NCBI GenBank assembly: GCA_022013615.1
Contig: JAKLQB010000313.1
Span: forward strand, 1 to 6,533
Direction of reading: 5' to 3'
DNA length: 6,533 bases
Origin: Desulfobacterales bacterium
GTDB lineage: Bacteria; Desulfobacterota; DSM-4660; Desulfatiglandales; Desulfatiglandaceae
Shown in pieces: positions 1 to 6,047 of the stretch (the stretch's first letter is position 1; every line of letters begins with the position of its first letter). The translations under genes were made by a program, and so were the position numbers. The notes below the pieces were generated by a model. It did not search any database. It was not told the DNA's origin and worked only from the letters and a program-made list of their open reading frames with translations.

Positions 1-953
1 AAAATATAGAATTTATCGACCAGTCTTTCTCGCAGCATAGAACCCATAATTAACGAGCCGCCTTCTACCAGGAGGCTGGTCACTGACATTTTCCCCAGTA
101 TACCCATTAAGGCCGGTAAGTCAATCATTCCGGTCTTCATGGGGCAGACGAGGGTTGAGACGCCTTTCTTTTGAAATCGCTTTAGCTCCTGATCCCTCAC
201 CTGAGATCCAACAACAATAAGGGTATCAGATGACGAATCATGATTCAAGATTTTTGCATTCAGGGGCGTTCTCAAGTTGGTATCTACGATAATTCGCAAG
301 GGGTCTTTACCGCAGGTCCGCTTAAGGCGAGCCGTAAGTAAAGGGTTATCAGCAAGCACAGTTCCAATCCCAACCATCACAGCATCTACCTGGTCCCTTA
401 AGCGATGAACAAACTGTCTGGATTTTTCATTTGTGATCCACTTGGAATGCCCTCCGGACGTAGCTGTCCACCCGTCTATTGTAAGTGCCGACTTAACTGC
501 GACAAAAGGGCGTCCCGAGGTGACAAATTTGATAAAGGCTTCATTCAGTCGGCGGCATTCTGTGTCCAGAACACCGGTCGCTACATCAATTCCCCTCTGT
601 CTGAGAAATTCATTGCCACCACCTGATACCAATGGGTTCGGATCATTCATACCAACAACCACCCGCTTGAGTCCGCTGCCCAGAATGGCCTCGGTGCAAG
701 GCGGTGTCCTTCCATAGTGGTTACATGGTTCAAGGTTTACATACAGTGTCCCACCATCCGCCCTGCCCCCCAACTGGCTTAAAGCCTCCACCTCAGCGTG
801 AGCCAGGCCTGCCTTTCGATGATAGCCTTTTGCCAGTATGCGTCCATCTCTGACAACTACTGCCCCCACTGCAGGATTAGGTGAGGTGCGGCCAAACCCT
901 TTACGGGCCTGCCGCAAGGCCTCCCTCATAAACTTTGCATCCATTTCATCCAA
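1..953 (-). CDS. ribD: Bifunctional riboflavin biosynthesis deaminase/reductase RibD (3' end beyond the window)
   Basis: RibD catalyses two successive cytosolic steps of riboflavin synthesis: deamination of the pyrimidinone intermediate formed from GTP, then reduction of its ribosyl side chain with NADPH. The frame is open from here to the window edge, about 314 residues counted from the ATG at 944, against a usual length near 360-370, so only the C-terminus is missing. Numbered from that ATG, the N-terminal deaminase domain has TSPNPAVGAVV (20-30), the zinc and catalytic HAE (49-51), and zinc cysteines C74 and C83 in PCNHYGRTPPC. The reductase domain follows, with GTVLADNP (194-201), IIVDT (218-222) and LLVEGGS (291-297). 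Trp159 in TIDGWTA stands where RibD proteins usually carry Lys or Arg. I chose the TTG at 953 because GGGAG lies 7 bases upstream of it; the ATG at 944 is an in-frame alternative without a good ribosome site. It probably heads a rib operon extending off the window. The identification is secure; the start is not. Confidence 0.93.
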   Translation of the reverse strand, partial: MDEMDAKFMREALRQARKGFGRTSPNPAVGAVVVRDGRILAKGYHRKAGLAHAEVEALSQLGGRADGGTLYVNLEPCNHYGRTPPCTEAILGSGLKRVVVGMNDPNPLVSGGGNEFLRQRGIDVATGVLDTECRRLNEAFIKFVTSGRPFVAVKSALTIDGWTATSGGHSKWITNEKSRQFVHRLRDQVDAVMVGIGTVLADNPLLTARLKRTCGKDPLRIIVDTNLRTPLNAKILNHDSSSDTLIVVGSQVRDQELKRFQKKGVSTLVCPMKTGMIDLPALMGILGKMSVTSLLVEGGSLIMGSMLRERLVDKFYI

Positions 954-960
954 AGTTAAT

Positions 961-965
961 CTCCC
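961..965 (-). promoter_or_regulatory. Ribosome binding site supporting a TTG start for ribD
   Basis: GGGAG on the minus strand sits 7 bases before the TTG at 953 but 16 bases before the ATG at 944. Normal Shine-Dalgarno spacing therefore favours the TTG. This is read directly from the sequence; use of the TTG is inferred. Confidence 0.5.
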
Positions 966-980
966 AATCTCTCCGTGCTT

Positions 981-1005
981 AAAAAAAAGCAACCTCAGTG
1001 CGTTG
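981..1005 (-). terminator. Possible weak terminator or attenuator just before ribD
   Basis: On the minus strand CAAC and GTTG can pair around an 8-base loop, followed by C and then eight consecutive T. The T run is ideal for a terminator but the stem is only 4 bp. It lies about 28 bases before the ribD start, so it would act as a leader attenuator or mark the end of an upstream element. Confidence 0.22.
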
Positions 1006-1133
1006 AAAATTTCCGAGTAAAACTGGAAAACATATTTCGAGGTTTTCGTTCAGACACTAATTGCAAGGCGGGCAGTATCGTTAGGGCTTTTCCACAACTA
1101 TAAGGCTTGATATCTAACATTTAGGGCTTGCGT

Positions 1134-1156
1134 AAAAACAATCCCGCCTGGACGGG
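1134..1156 (-). terminator. Possible weak rho-independent terminator after nrdR
   Basis: On the minus strand, 42 bases after the nrdR stop, CCCG and CGGG form a 4-bp stem (5 with a T-G pair) around a short loop, followed by ATTGTTTTT. The stem is short and the T run is interrupted, so termination would be inefficient. If it works, ribD is transcribed separately from the glyA-deaminase-nrdR group. Confidence 0.3.
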
Positions 1157-1198
1157 AAAAAATTGGCGCCCGGGTTTAGGTCAGATTTTGCTGCTCCG

Positions 1199-1672
1199 CT
1201 ACAGGTCTTCATTGTCTCTCTTGGACTTCAGGATACCCTCCAATTCTGCCATAAACTCATTGATATCCTTGAATTGCCTATAGACAGAAGCAAACCGGAC
1301 ATAGGCTACTTCGTCCCATTCCTTAAGTTTGTTGATGACCTTTTCCCCGACCTGCGAGCTGTCGATCTCTTTTTTCCCGAGTTCTTGAAAATGGAGCTCC
1401 AAAGAGTCAACAAAGTCTTCGATCTGTGTCATGCTAATCGGCAGCTTCTGGCATGCCAAACGGATTCCAGAAATAATCTTTTCTCGATTAAAAGGCTCCC
1501 GCCGCCCGTCCTTTTTTACAACCATAGGCAGGACATCTTCCAGTTTCTCATATGTGGTGAATCTTCTCCCGCAATCCAGGCATTCCCGCCGTCTCCTTAT
1601 CATCCTCCCGTCCTTACTTAGCCGGGAATCGATCACTTTATTGTTTATTATTGTGCAGTATGGACACTTCAT
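1199..1672 (-). CDS. nrdR: Transcriptional repressor NrdR of ribonucleotide reductase genes
   Basis: NrdR is a zinc-ribbon/ATP-cone protein that senses adenine nucleotides and represses ribonucleotide reductase operons by binding paired NrdR boxes. The 157 residues match the usual 150-160. The zinc ribbon uses C3, C6, C31 and C34 (MKCPYC and [13 protein letters not shown]), with the basic RRRR stretch (25-28) just before the second cysteine pair. The ATP-cone domain covers about 47-137, beginning [18 protein letters not shown] and ending near [13 protein letters not shown]. The ATG overlaps the stop of the upstream deaminase as ATGA, and GAGG lies 8 bases before it inside that gene, so translation is probably coupled. 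I saw no convincing NrdR box in the window; its targets are presumably elsewhere. Intact and unremarkable; identification is very secure. Confidence 0.97.
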   Translation of the reverse strand: MKCPYCTIINNKVIDSRLSKDGRMIRRRRECLDCGRRFTTYEKLEDVLPMVVKKDGRREPFNREKIISGIRLACQKLPISMTQIEDFVDSLELHFQELGKKEIDSSQVGEKVINKLKEWDEVAYVRFASVYRQFKDINEFMAELEGILKSKRDNEDL

Positions 1673-2115
1673 AGGGCAAACCTCACAGTTTCGATACCTG
1701 ATTCTGTTATCATTTGATCAGCCAGTGGGTCATCATAGCCTTTTTCATAAAAGATTTTTCCTATCCCCGCATTGATAAGCATTTTGGAACATATTACGCA
1801 AGGCTTATTTGTGCAATAAAGGGTTGCTCCTGCAATTGATATTCCGTGATAAGCTGCCTGGATAATAGCGTTTTGCTCCGCGTGAAGCCCCCGGCAGAGT
1901 TCATGTCTCTCACCGGAAGGGATAGATGCATTCTGCCTTATACAGCCAACCTCCTCACAATGTTTAAGTCCTGCAGGGGCTCCATTATAGCCTGTTGCAA
2001 GGATTCTTTTATCCTTTACCAAAACAGCGCCCACATGCCGCCGCAGGCAGGTGGATCTTTTGGCCACCATCTCGGCTATAGTCATAAAATATTCCGGCCA
2101 TGAAGGTCTGGACAA
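1669..2115 (-). CDS. comEB: dCMP deaminase family protein (ComEB-like)
   Basis: A zinc-dependent deoxycytidylate deaminase of the cytidine/deoxycytidylate deaminase fold, 148 residues, probably converting dCMP to dUMP for thymidylate synthesis. The active site is visible: HAEQNAI with H78 and E80, and PCVIC with C106 and C109 as the other zinc ligands. The N-terminal part has the family signature [27 protein letters not shown] in residues 21-47; C23 and C53 could contribute to the second, structural zinc known in some dCMP deaminases. The start is a TTG directly after the glyA TAG stop (TAGTTG), with GAGGG 7 bases upstream inside the end of glyA. The next in-frame ATG (residue 11) would remove the conserved PSWPEYFM segment, so TTG is preferred. 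The family name ComEB comes from the Bacillus competence operon; nothing here points to competence. The exact substrate is inferred from the family. Confidence 0.92.
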   Translation of the reverse strand: MSRPSWPEYFMTIAEMVAKRSTCLRRHVGAVLVKDKRILATGYNGAPAGLKHCEEVGCIRQNASIPSGERHELCRGLHAEQNAIIQAAYHGISIAGATLYCTNKPCVICSKMLINAGIGKIFYEKGYDDPLADQMITESGIETVRFAL

Positions 2116-3387
2116 CTAATCGCCCTCTTCCATATGCTGATAAATCGGAAAGCCGCTGCACAGATCTAAGACGGCCTCTCGTACCTCTGTCAATATGTTA
2201 TCAGACCCAGGGTTTTCCAGTACCTTACGAATGAATCCTGCTATTATTTTCATTTCACCTTCCTTCATGCCCCTGGTGGTCGTTGCTGGAGTACCCAATC
2301 TCAGCCCGCTGGTTATCCGAGGGCCCCTTTTATCAAAGGGGACACTGTTCTTATTTACAACAATACCTGCCTGCCCCAGGGCCCCTTCCGCTTCCTTCCC
2401 TGTTATTCCCTTTCGAGTCAAATCCATCAAAATCAGATGATTATCGGTTCCTCCTGTTACCAGGTTAAAACCTAAACCCATAAGCTCCTCGGCGAGTACT
2501 CTCGCATTGGTGACCACCTGCCTCTGATAACCGGAGAATTCCGATCTCAATGCCTCTCCGAAGGCAACTGCTTTGGCAGCTATGATGTGCATAAGAGGTC
2601 CCCCCTGGATGCCAGGAAAGACGGCCTTGTTCAACCTTTCTGCATGCTCTTCCTGTGATAGAATTAGCCCACCCCTGGGACCTCTCAGGGTTTTGTGGGT
2701 GGTTGTAGTAATGAAATCTGCGGTTCCAACAGGAGAAGGATGAAGGCCCACAGCAACCAGGCCCGCAATATGGGCCATGTCGGCCATAAGATAGGCCCCT
2801 GTTTCAGAGGCAATTTCAGAGAAACGGTGAAAATCTATGAATCTCGGATATGCACTGGCGCCAGCGATAATGATCTTGGGCTTGTGTGCTTTAGCCAGAT
2901 CTCGTACTTGATTATAGTCGATCCGCTGGCTTTTCTGATCAAGGCCATAAGATATTGATCTGTAAATCATACCTGAAAAACTCACAGGGCTGCCGTGGGT
3001 CAGGTGTCCACCATGGGAAAGATCCATCCCCAAAATCAGATCGCCGGGTTTTAAAACACTCAGGTAGACTGCCATGTTAGCCTGGGATCCGGAATGGGGC
3101 TGAACATTTACATATTCCGCTCCAAATAATCTCTTGGCACGCTCGACAGCCAGTCTTTCAACCTCATCGACATATTCGCATCCTCCGTAATACCTGGCGC
3201 CAGGGTATCCTTCAGCATATTTATTTGTCATCACATTTGCCTGCGCCTCAATCACAGACTCACTGACATAGTTCTCGGAGGCAATCATGAGGAGATTATT
3301 CCGCTCCCGGGTAATTTCTGCCTGAATCGCCCGGTGGACCTGGTGATCAGTTTCTTCCAACCTTTTCTCTTTCAAAACAGGCCTCAC
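2116..3387 (-). CDS. glyA: Serine hydroxymethyltransferase
   Basis: A cytosolic PLP enzyme that interconverts serine plus tetrahydrofolate and glycine plus 5,10-methylene-tetrahydrofolate, the main source of one-carbon units for thymidylate and purine synthesis. It has 423 residues against a usual 412-420. Visible landmarks are [11 protein letters not shown] (32-42), [13 protein letters not shown] (57-69), the PHSGSQAN cofactor-phosphate region (97-104), [11 protein letters not shown] (201-211) with D203 and H206, and the PLP Schiff-base lysine K232 in [14 protein letters not shown]. The C-terminal domain contains [15 protein letters not shown]. The start taken is GTG at 3387, but its GAGGG lies only 3 bases upstream. 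The TTG at 3375 has GAGG at a better 6-base spacing and would give 419 residues, so the first few codons are uncertain. The gene is followed without a gap by the dCMP deaminase and preceded by a 181-bp non-coding gap. Function is certain. Confidence 0.97.
   Translation of the reverse strand: MRPVLKEKRLEETDHQVHRAIQAEITRERNNLLMIASENYVSESVIEAQANVMTNKYAEGYPGARYYGGCEYVDEVERLAVERAKRLFGAEYVNVQPHSGSQANMAVYLSVLKPGDLILGMDLSHGGHLTHGSPVSFSGMIYRSISYGLDQKSQRIDYNQVRDLAKAHKPKIIIAGASAYPRFIDFHRFSEIASETGAYLMADMAHIAGLVAVGLHPSPVGTADFITTTTHKTLRGPRGGLILSQEEHAERLNKAVFPGIQGGPLMHIIAAKAVAFGEALRSEFSGYQRQVVTNARVLAEELMGLGFNLVTGGTDNHLILMDLTRKGITGKEAEGALGQAGIVVNKNSVPFDKRGPRITSGLRLGTPATTTRGMKEGEMKIIAGFIRKVLENPGSDNILTEVREAVLDLCSGFPIYQHMEEGD
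2123..2128 (-). promoter_or_regulatory. Ribosome binding site deciding the TTG start of the dCMP deaminase
   Basis: AGAGGG, inside the last codons of glyA on the minus strand, is 7 bases from the TTG at 2115. It supports a TTG start abutting the glyA stop rather than the ATG 30 bases further in. Confidence 0.6.
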
Positions 3388-3421
3388 ATACCCTCATGGT
3401 TGTGTCCTAATCGCACATATC

Positions 3422-3445
3422 CTGTCACCCTTGAGATCATGACAG
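3422..3445. repeat. Inverted repeat CTGTCA / TGACAG upstream of glyA
   Basis: Six-base arms, CTGTCA at 3422-3427 and TGACAG at 3440-3445, are separated by 12 bases. The dyad lies 35-58 bases upstream of the glyA start. The size suits a dimeric regulator's operator, but no matching regulator is identified and the arms are short. Confidence 0.35.
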
Positions 3446-3483
3446 TTACAGGAAGTAAAAGCGACGGCAGGAGTGTCAACTAT

Positions 3484-3500
3484 CACCCCTAAAAGGGGTG
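3484..3500. repeat. Inverted repeat, hairpin 1 of a pair (6-bp stem)
   Basis: CACCCC and GGGGTG pair perfectly around TAAAA on the plus strand (TTTTA on the minus strand). No T run follows on either strand, so it is not a standard intrinsic terminator. It could be an operator or mRNA structure between fabF and glyA. Confidence 0.6.
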
Positions 3501-3511
3501 GCTTGAATGGT

Positions 3512-3526
3512 GACCCTAAAAGGGTC
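3512..3526. repeat. Inverted repeat, hairpin 2 of a pair (5-bp stem)
   Basis: GACCC and GGGTC pair around TAAAA, the same loop as the hairpin at 3484-3500. The two centres are 27 bases apart and the shared core is CCCTAAAAGGG, so the pair looks like a duplicated site rather than chance. Confidence 0.6.
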
Positions 3527-3568
3527 CAAATATGTAAATTAAAACTTTTGAGGATGCCTGGTATATCA

Positions 3569-4810
3569 TCATGTCTCATAGGCCTTGAAGATCAAAGAGG
3601 CATTTGTACCGCCAAATCCGAAAGAATTCGACATCGCAGTTCTGACCTCCGCCTGCCTTGCCACGTTGGGAACGTAATCCAGATCACACTCCGGATCGGG
3701 GGTTTCATAATTGATAGTAGGCGGGATAACACCGTGCTTGATTGTAAGTACTGAAAAAACGGCCTCGACGCCCCCTGCCCCTCCAAGAAGGTGCCCTGTC
3801 ATTGATTTGGTCGAGCTTATGGCAAGCTTGTAGGCGTGTTCCCCAAACACGGCCTTGATAGCCTTGTGCTCTGAAAGATCATTCAGTTTCGTAGACGTAC
3901 CATGTGCGTTAATGTAATCCAGATCTTCAGGTTTTAACCCCGAATAATCAAGGGCCATTTGCATGCAATGAATGGCTCCTTTACCTCCAGGATCCGGGGC
4001 GGATACGTGATACGCATCGCTACTTAGGCCATATCCAATTATTTCCGCATAAATGGGAGCTCCCCGCTCAAGTGCCTGTTCCAGTTCTTCGATAACCAGT
4101 ATACCTGCGCCCTCCCCAATTACAAAACCATCGCGATCTAATTCAAAAGGGCGTGAGGCCTTCTCGGGCTCTTCATTTCTGGTAGAAAGGGCACGCATGG
4201 AGCAGAAACCTCCAAGGGCCAATGGGGTCACTACTGCTTCAGCTCCTCCGGTAATCATAGCGTCTGTAATACCCTCCCTGATTAACCTGAAGCTCTCTCC
4301 AACTGCATGACAGCCCGCTGCACAGGCTGTCTCTATGGATAAGTTCGGCCCCTTTGCCCCAAACTCTATAGCAATTTGTCCGGGGGCCATATTTGCGATT
4401 ATGCCAGGGATAAAGAACGGACTAATCCTGCGGTGACCCTTTTCCAGGAGGACCTCATGATAATGCTCCAGCATGCCCAGACCACCTAAGCCCGAACCGA
4501 TTACACAACCAACCCGATAGGCGTTGGAAGCATCAATTTTCAGCCCCGAATCCTCCATCGCCATCCTGGCTGAAGCCACAGCATAATGGATGAATATGTC
4601 GAACCGCCGGATCTGTTGCTTATCCATGAAATCTTCAGATCTAAAATCCGTCACCTCGCCGGCTATTTGGGACTGAAAAGAGGAAGCGTCAAACTTCGTG
4701 ATAGTTCCAATCCCACTCCTGCCGGAACATGCGGCTTCCCAGTTCTTTTCAACACCTGTACCCAAAGGAGTGACCATACCTAAGCCAGTCACCACAACCC
4801 TTCTGGTCAT
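3569..4810 (-). CDS. fabF: Beta-ketoacyl-[acyl-carrier-protein] synthase II
   Basis: FabF condenses acyl-ACP with malonyl-ACP in the elongation cycle of cytosolic type II fatty-acid synthesis. The 413 residues are full length. The catalytic triad of the KAS I/II class is present: the acyl-accepting cysteine C163 in ETACAAGCH, H303 in NAHGTST and H340 in SMTGH. K335 and the C-terminal glycine-rich NSFGFGGTNASL (395-406) are also in place. C163/H303/H340 coincide with E. coli FabF numbering, which fits KAS II better than KAS III. The ATG is well supported, with AGGA 8 bases upstream. It lies 60 bases after acpP, whose product is its substrate carrier, and is the last fab gene before a structured 181-bp gap. 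I see no truncation or odd residue. FabB is the only realistic alternative and is less likely given the acpP-fabF pairing. Confidence 0.97.
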   Translation of the reverse strand: MTRRVVVTGLGMVTPLGTGVEKNWEAACSGRSGIGTITKFDASSFQSQIAGEVTDFRSEDFMDKQQIRRFDIFIHYAVASARMAMEDSGLKIDASNAYRVGCVIGSGLGGLGMLEHYHEVLLEKGHRRISPFFIPGIIANMAPGQIAIEFGAKGPNLSIETACAAGCHAVGESFRLIREGITDAMITGGAEAVVTPLALGGFCSMRALSTRNEEPEKASRPFELDRDGFVIGEGAGILVIEELEQALERGAPIYAEIIGYGLSSDAYHVSAPDPGGKGAIHCMQMALDYSGLKPEDLDYINAHGTSTKLNDLSEHKAIKAVFGEHAYKLAISSTKSMTGHLLGGAGGVEAVFSVLTIKHGVIPPTINYETPDPECDLDYVPNVARQAEVRTAMSNSFGFGGTNASLIFKAYET

Positions 4811-4870
4811 TTTACTGTTCCTTTTCTAATAATAGTCTCTCAGGATACTCCGCCCTGCAGGCTATTTCAC

Positions 4871-5116
<246 letters not shown>

Positions 5117-5170
5117 TTACCTCCCAAAAAATTTTATCTTCTTAGCAATAAAAATAAATTACAAAGAGCC

Positions 5171-5920
5171 TCACATATACATACCACCATTTACATGGAT
5201 GATTTGACCTGTAATATAACTCGCCGCATCCGAGCAAAGCCAGTAAGCCGCTTCCGCCACATCTTCTGGCTTGCCCATTTTGCCCAAAGGTATCTGCCCG
5301 ATAAAAAATTCTCTGACTTTTTCAGGAAGTACAGAGGTCATCTCAGTATCAATAAATCCGGGCGCAATAGCGTTCACGGTAATTCCCCTCGGTGCTACTT
5401 CCCTGGCAACGGTCTTGGTGAATCCCATTATTCCGGCCTTAGAAGCAGCATAGTTTGCCTGCCCCGCATTTCCTATCTGACCAACGACCGAAGCTATATT
5501 GCAAATGCGGCCCCCTCTCTGTTTGATCATTGATCTCAATACTGCGTGGGTGCAATTAAACACACTCTTCAGATTGACTCTGATGACGGTATCCCACTCT
5601 TCCTCAGTCATCCGCATCAGAAGGGCATCCCTGGTGATTCCGGCATTATTCACAAGCACATCTATCTTCTCATACTTTAAAAAGATACCTTTAAAAAAGG
5701 AAGCAACAGGTTCAAAGGAAGATACGTCTATCTTATGGCTCTCTGCAATCACACCTCGTTGGGCCAATTCATTCAGCGTCTTATTCGCCTCCACTTCATC
5801 AGGATCATAATGTGCAATAATGATTCTGGGCCTGTCTTCTGCAAACCTCAAAGCCACGGAACGGCCTATGCCTCTTGACCCACCCGTAATGACCACCGTT
5901 TTTTGATTCCCGTTACCCAC
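5171..5920 (-). CDS. fabG: 3-oxoacyl-[acyl-carrier-protein] reductase
   Basis: An NADPH-dependent short-chain dehydrogenase that reduces 3-ketoacyl-ACP in fatty-acid elongation. From the GTG at 5920 it has 249 residues, close to the usual 244-250. The Rossmann nucleotide site is TGGSRGIG (12-19), NNAG is at 91-94, and the catalytic tetrad is N116, S144, Y157 and K161 (NYAASKAG). The C-terminus GQIIHVNGGMYM is typical of FabG. I chose the GTG because FabG proteins begin shortly before the KTVVITGG strand and AAAGGG lies 9 bases upstream. An in-frame TTG at 5959 would add 13 residues (262 in all) with an atypical hydrophobic start and has a weaker AAAGG nearby. Lying between plsX and acpP makes the fatty-acid role much more likely than another SDR activity. 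The usual fabH and fabD partners are not next to it. Confidence 0.94.
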   Translation of the reverse strand: MGNGNQKTVVITGGSRGIGRSVALRFAEDRPRIIIAHYDPDEVEANKTLNELAQRGVIAESHKIDVSSFEPVASFFKGIFLKYEKIDVLVNNAGITRDALLMRMTEEEWDTVIRVNLKSVFNCTHAVLRSMIKQRGGRICNIASVVGQIGNAGQANYAASKAGIMGFTKTVAREVAPRGITVNAIAPGFIDTEMTSVLPEKVREFFIGQIPLGKMGKPEDVAEAAYWLCSDAASYITGQIIHVNGGMYM

Positions 5921-6047
5921 GATACTTATCCCTTTCAAAAATAAAGAACCCACGCACAAGAATGTGCCTTTGATCTGCCCGCAAAGGGGGCTTTGGGCGT
6001 AAACAAGAGAAGTGTTGGAGTATTTGCCAAGGAAGTTTTAATACCCA
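5921..6047. other. Gap between plsX and fabG holding two stem-loops
   Basis: A 127-bp gap where fabH and fabD lie in many bacteria; no remnant of either is visible. Two stem-loops occur. At 5977-5998, GCCC/GGGC and AAAG/CTTT form a stem with a 2-base bulge around a GGGG loop (plus-strand reading). At 5954-5967, GCACA and TGTGC pair around AGAA. On the minus strand the second is followed after 7 bases by a T-rich stretch. Neither is a classical terminator; they could be leader structure, processing sites or scar sequence. Confidence 0.4.

Larger units (their letters stand above)
954..1198. other. Structured intergenic region between nrdR and ribD, possible dispersed repeat
   Basis: There is no credible gene in these 245 bases. 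The region holds a small GC stem followed by a T-rich run (1134-1156), three related AAGCC-type repeats about 20 bases apart (1081-1129), a 6-bp inverted repeat GAAAAC/GTTTTC with a 10-base loop (1026-1047), the short palindromic stretch GGAAATTTTC, and a 4-bp stem followed by eight T (981-1005). A 20-codon minus-strand frame starting with GTG runs from 1057 to 995. I see none of the conserved blocks of an FMN riboswitch, although this is where one would sit if ribD were under flavin control. So many small inverted repeats in one short gap suggests a repeat element or a terminator plus leader; which of these is unproven. Confidence 0.45.
3388..3568. other. Non-coding gap between fabF and glyA with twin hairpins and a dyad
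   Basis: This 181-bp gap has no recognisable protein. It carries two closely spaced perfect hairpins with the same five-base loop (3484-3526) and, nearer glyA, an inverted repeat with 6-bp arms (3422-3445). A TTGACA hexamer on the minus strand (3479-3474) could be a -35 box for glyA, but no good -10 box follows at 16-18 bases. A 61-codon minus-strand frame fills the gap but resembles nothing I know. In some related genomes rpiB occupies this position; no trace of it is visible. Confidence 0.5.

Noticed and set aside
1..1020. Plus-strand open frames of 60-94 codons opposite ribD
   Set aside because: They lie antisense to a continuous, motif-complete ribD frame and have no recognisable domain.
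995..1057. 20-codon GTG-start frame in the nrdR-ribD spacer
   Set aside because: Too short to support as a gene and with no ribosome site noticed; mentioned only as part of the possible repeat element.
1097..1102. TATAGT on the minus strand as a -10 box for ribD
   Set aside because: No acceptable -35 hexamer 16-18 bases upstream; a 5-of-6 match alone is expected by chance.
954..1198. FMN riboswitch upstream of ribD
   Set aside because: None of the conserved sequence blocks of that riboswitch could be recognised on the minus strand.
1163..1775. Plus-strand frames of 114-152 codons opposite nrdR and the deaminase
   Set aside because: Shadow frames of genuine minus-strand genes; no protein family features and no sensible ribosome site.
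3395..3425. ACAC/GTGT-like half sites upstream of glyA as an NrdR box
   Set aside because: Only partial matches, not the symmetric 16-bp consensus, and no second box at the expected spacing.
3474..3479. Perfect TTGACA on the minus strand as the -35 box of a glyA promoter
   Set aside because: The sequence at 16-18 base spacing (around TACTTC/ACTTCC) is a poor -10 box, so a promoter cannot be defended.
5921..5959. Longer FabG starting at TTG 5959
   Set aside because: Adds 13 atypical residues before the conserved N-terminal strand, and the GTG at 5920 has a better ribosome site; not fully excluded.
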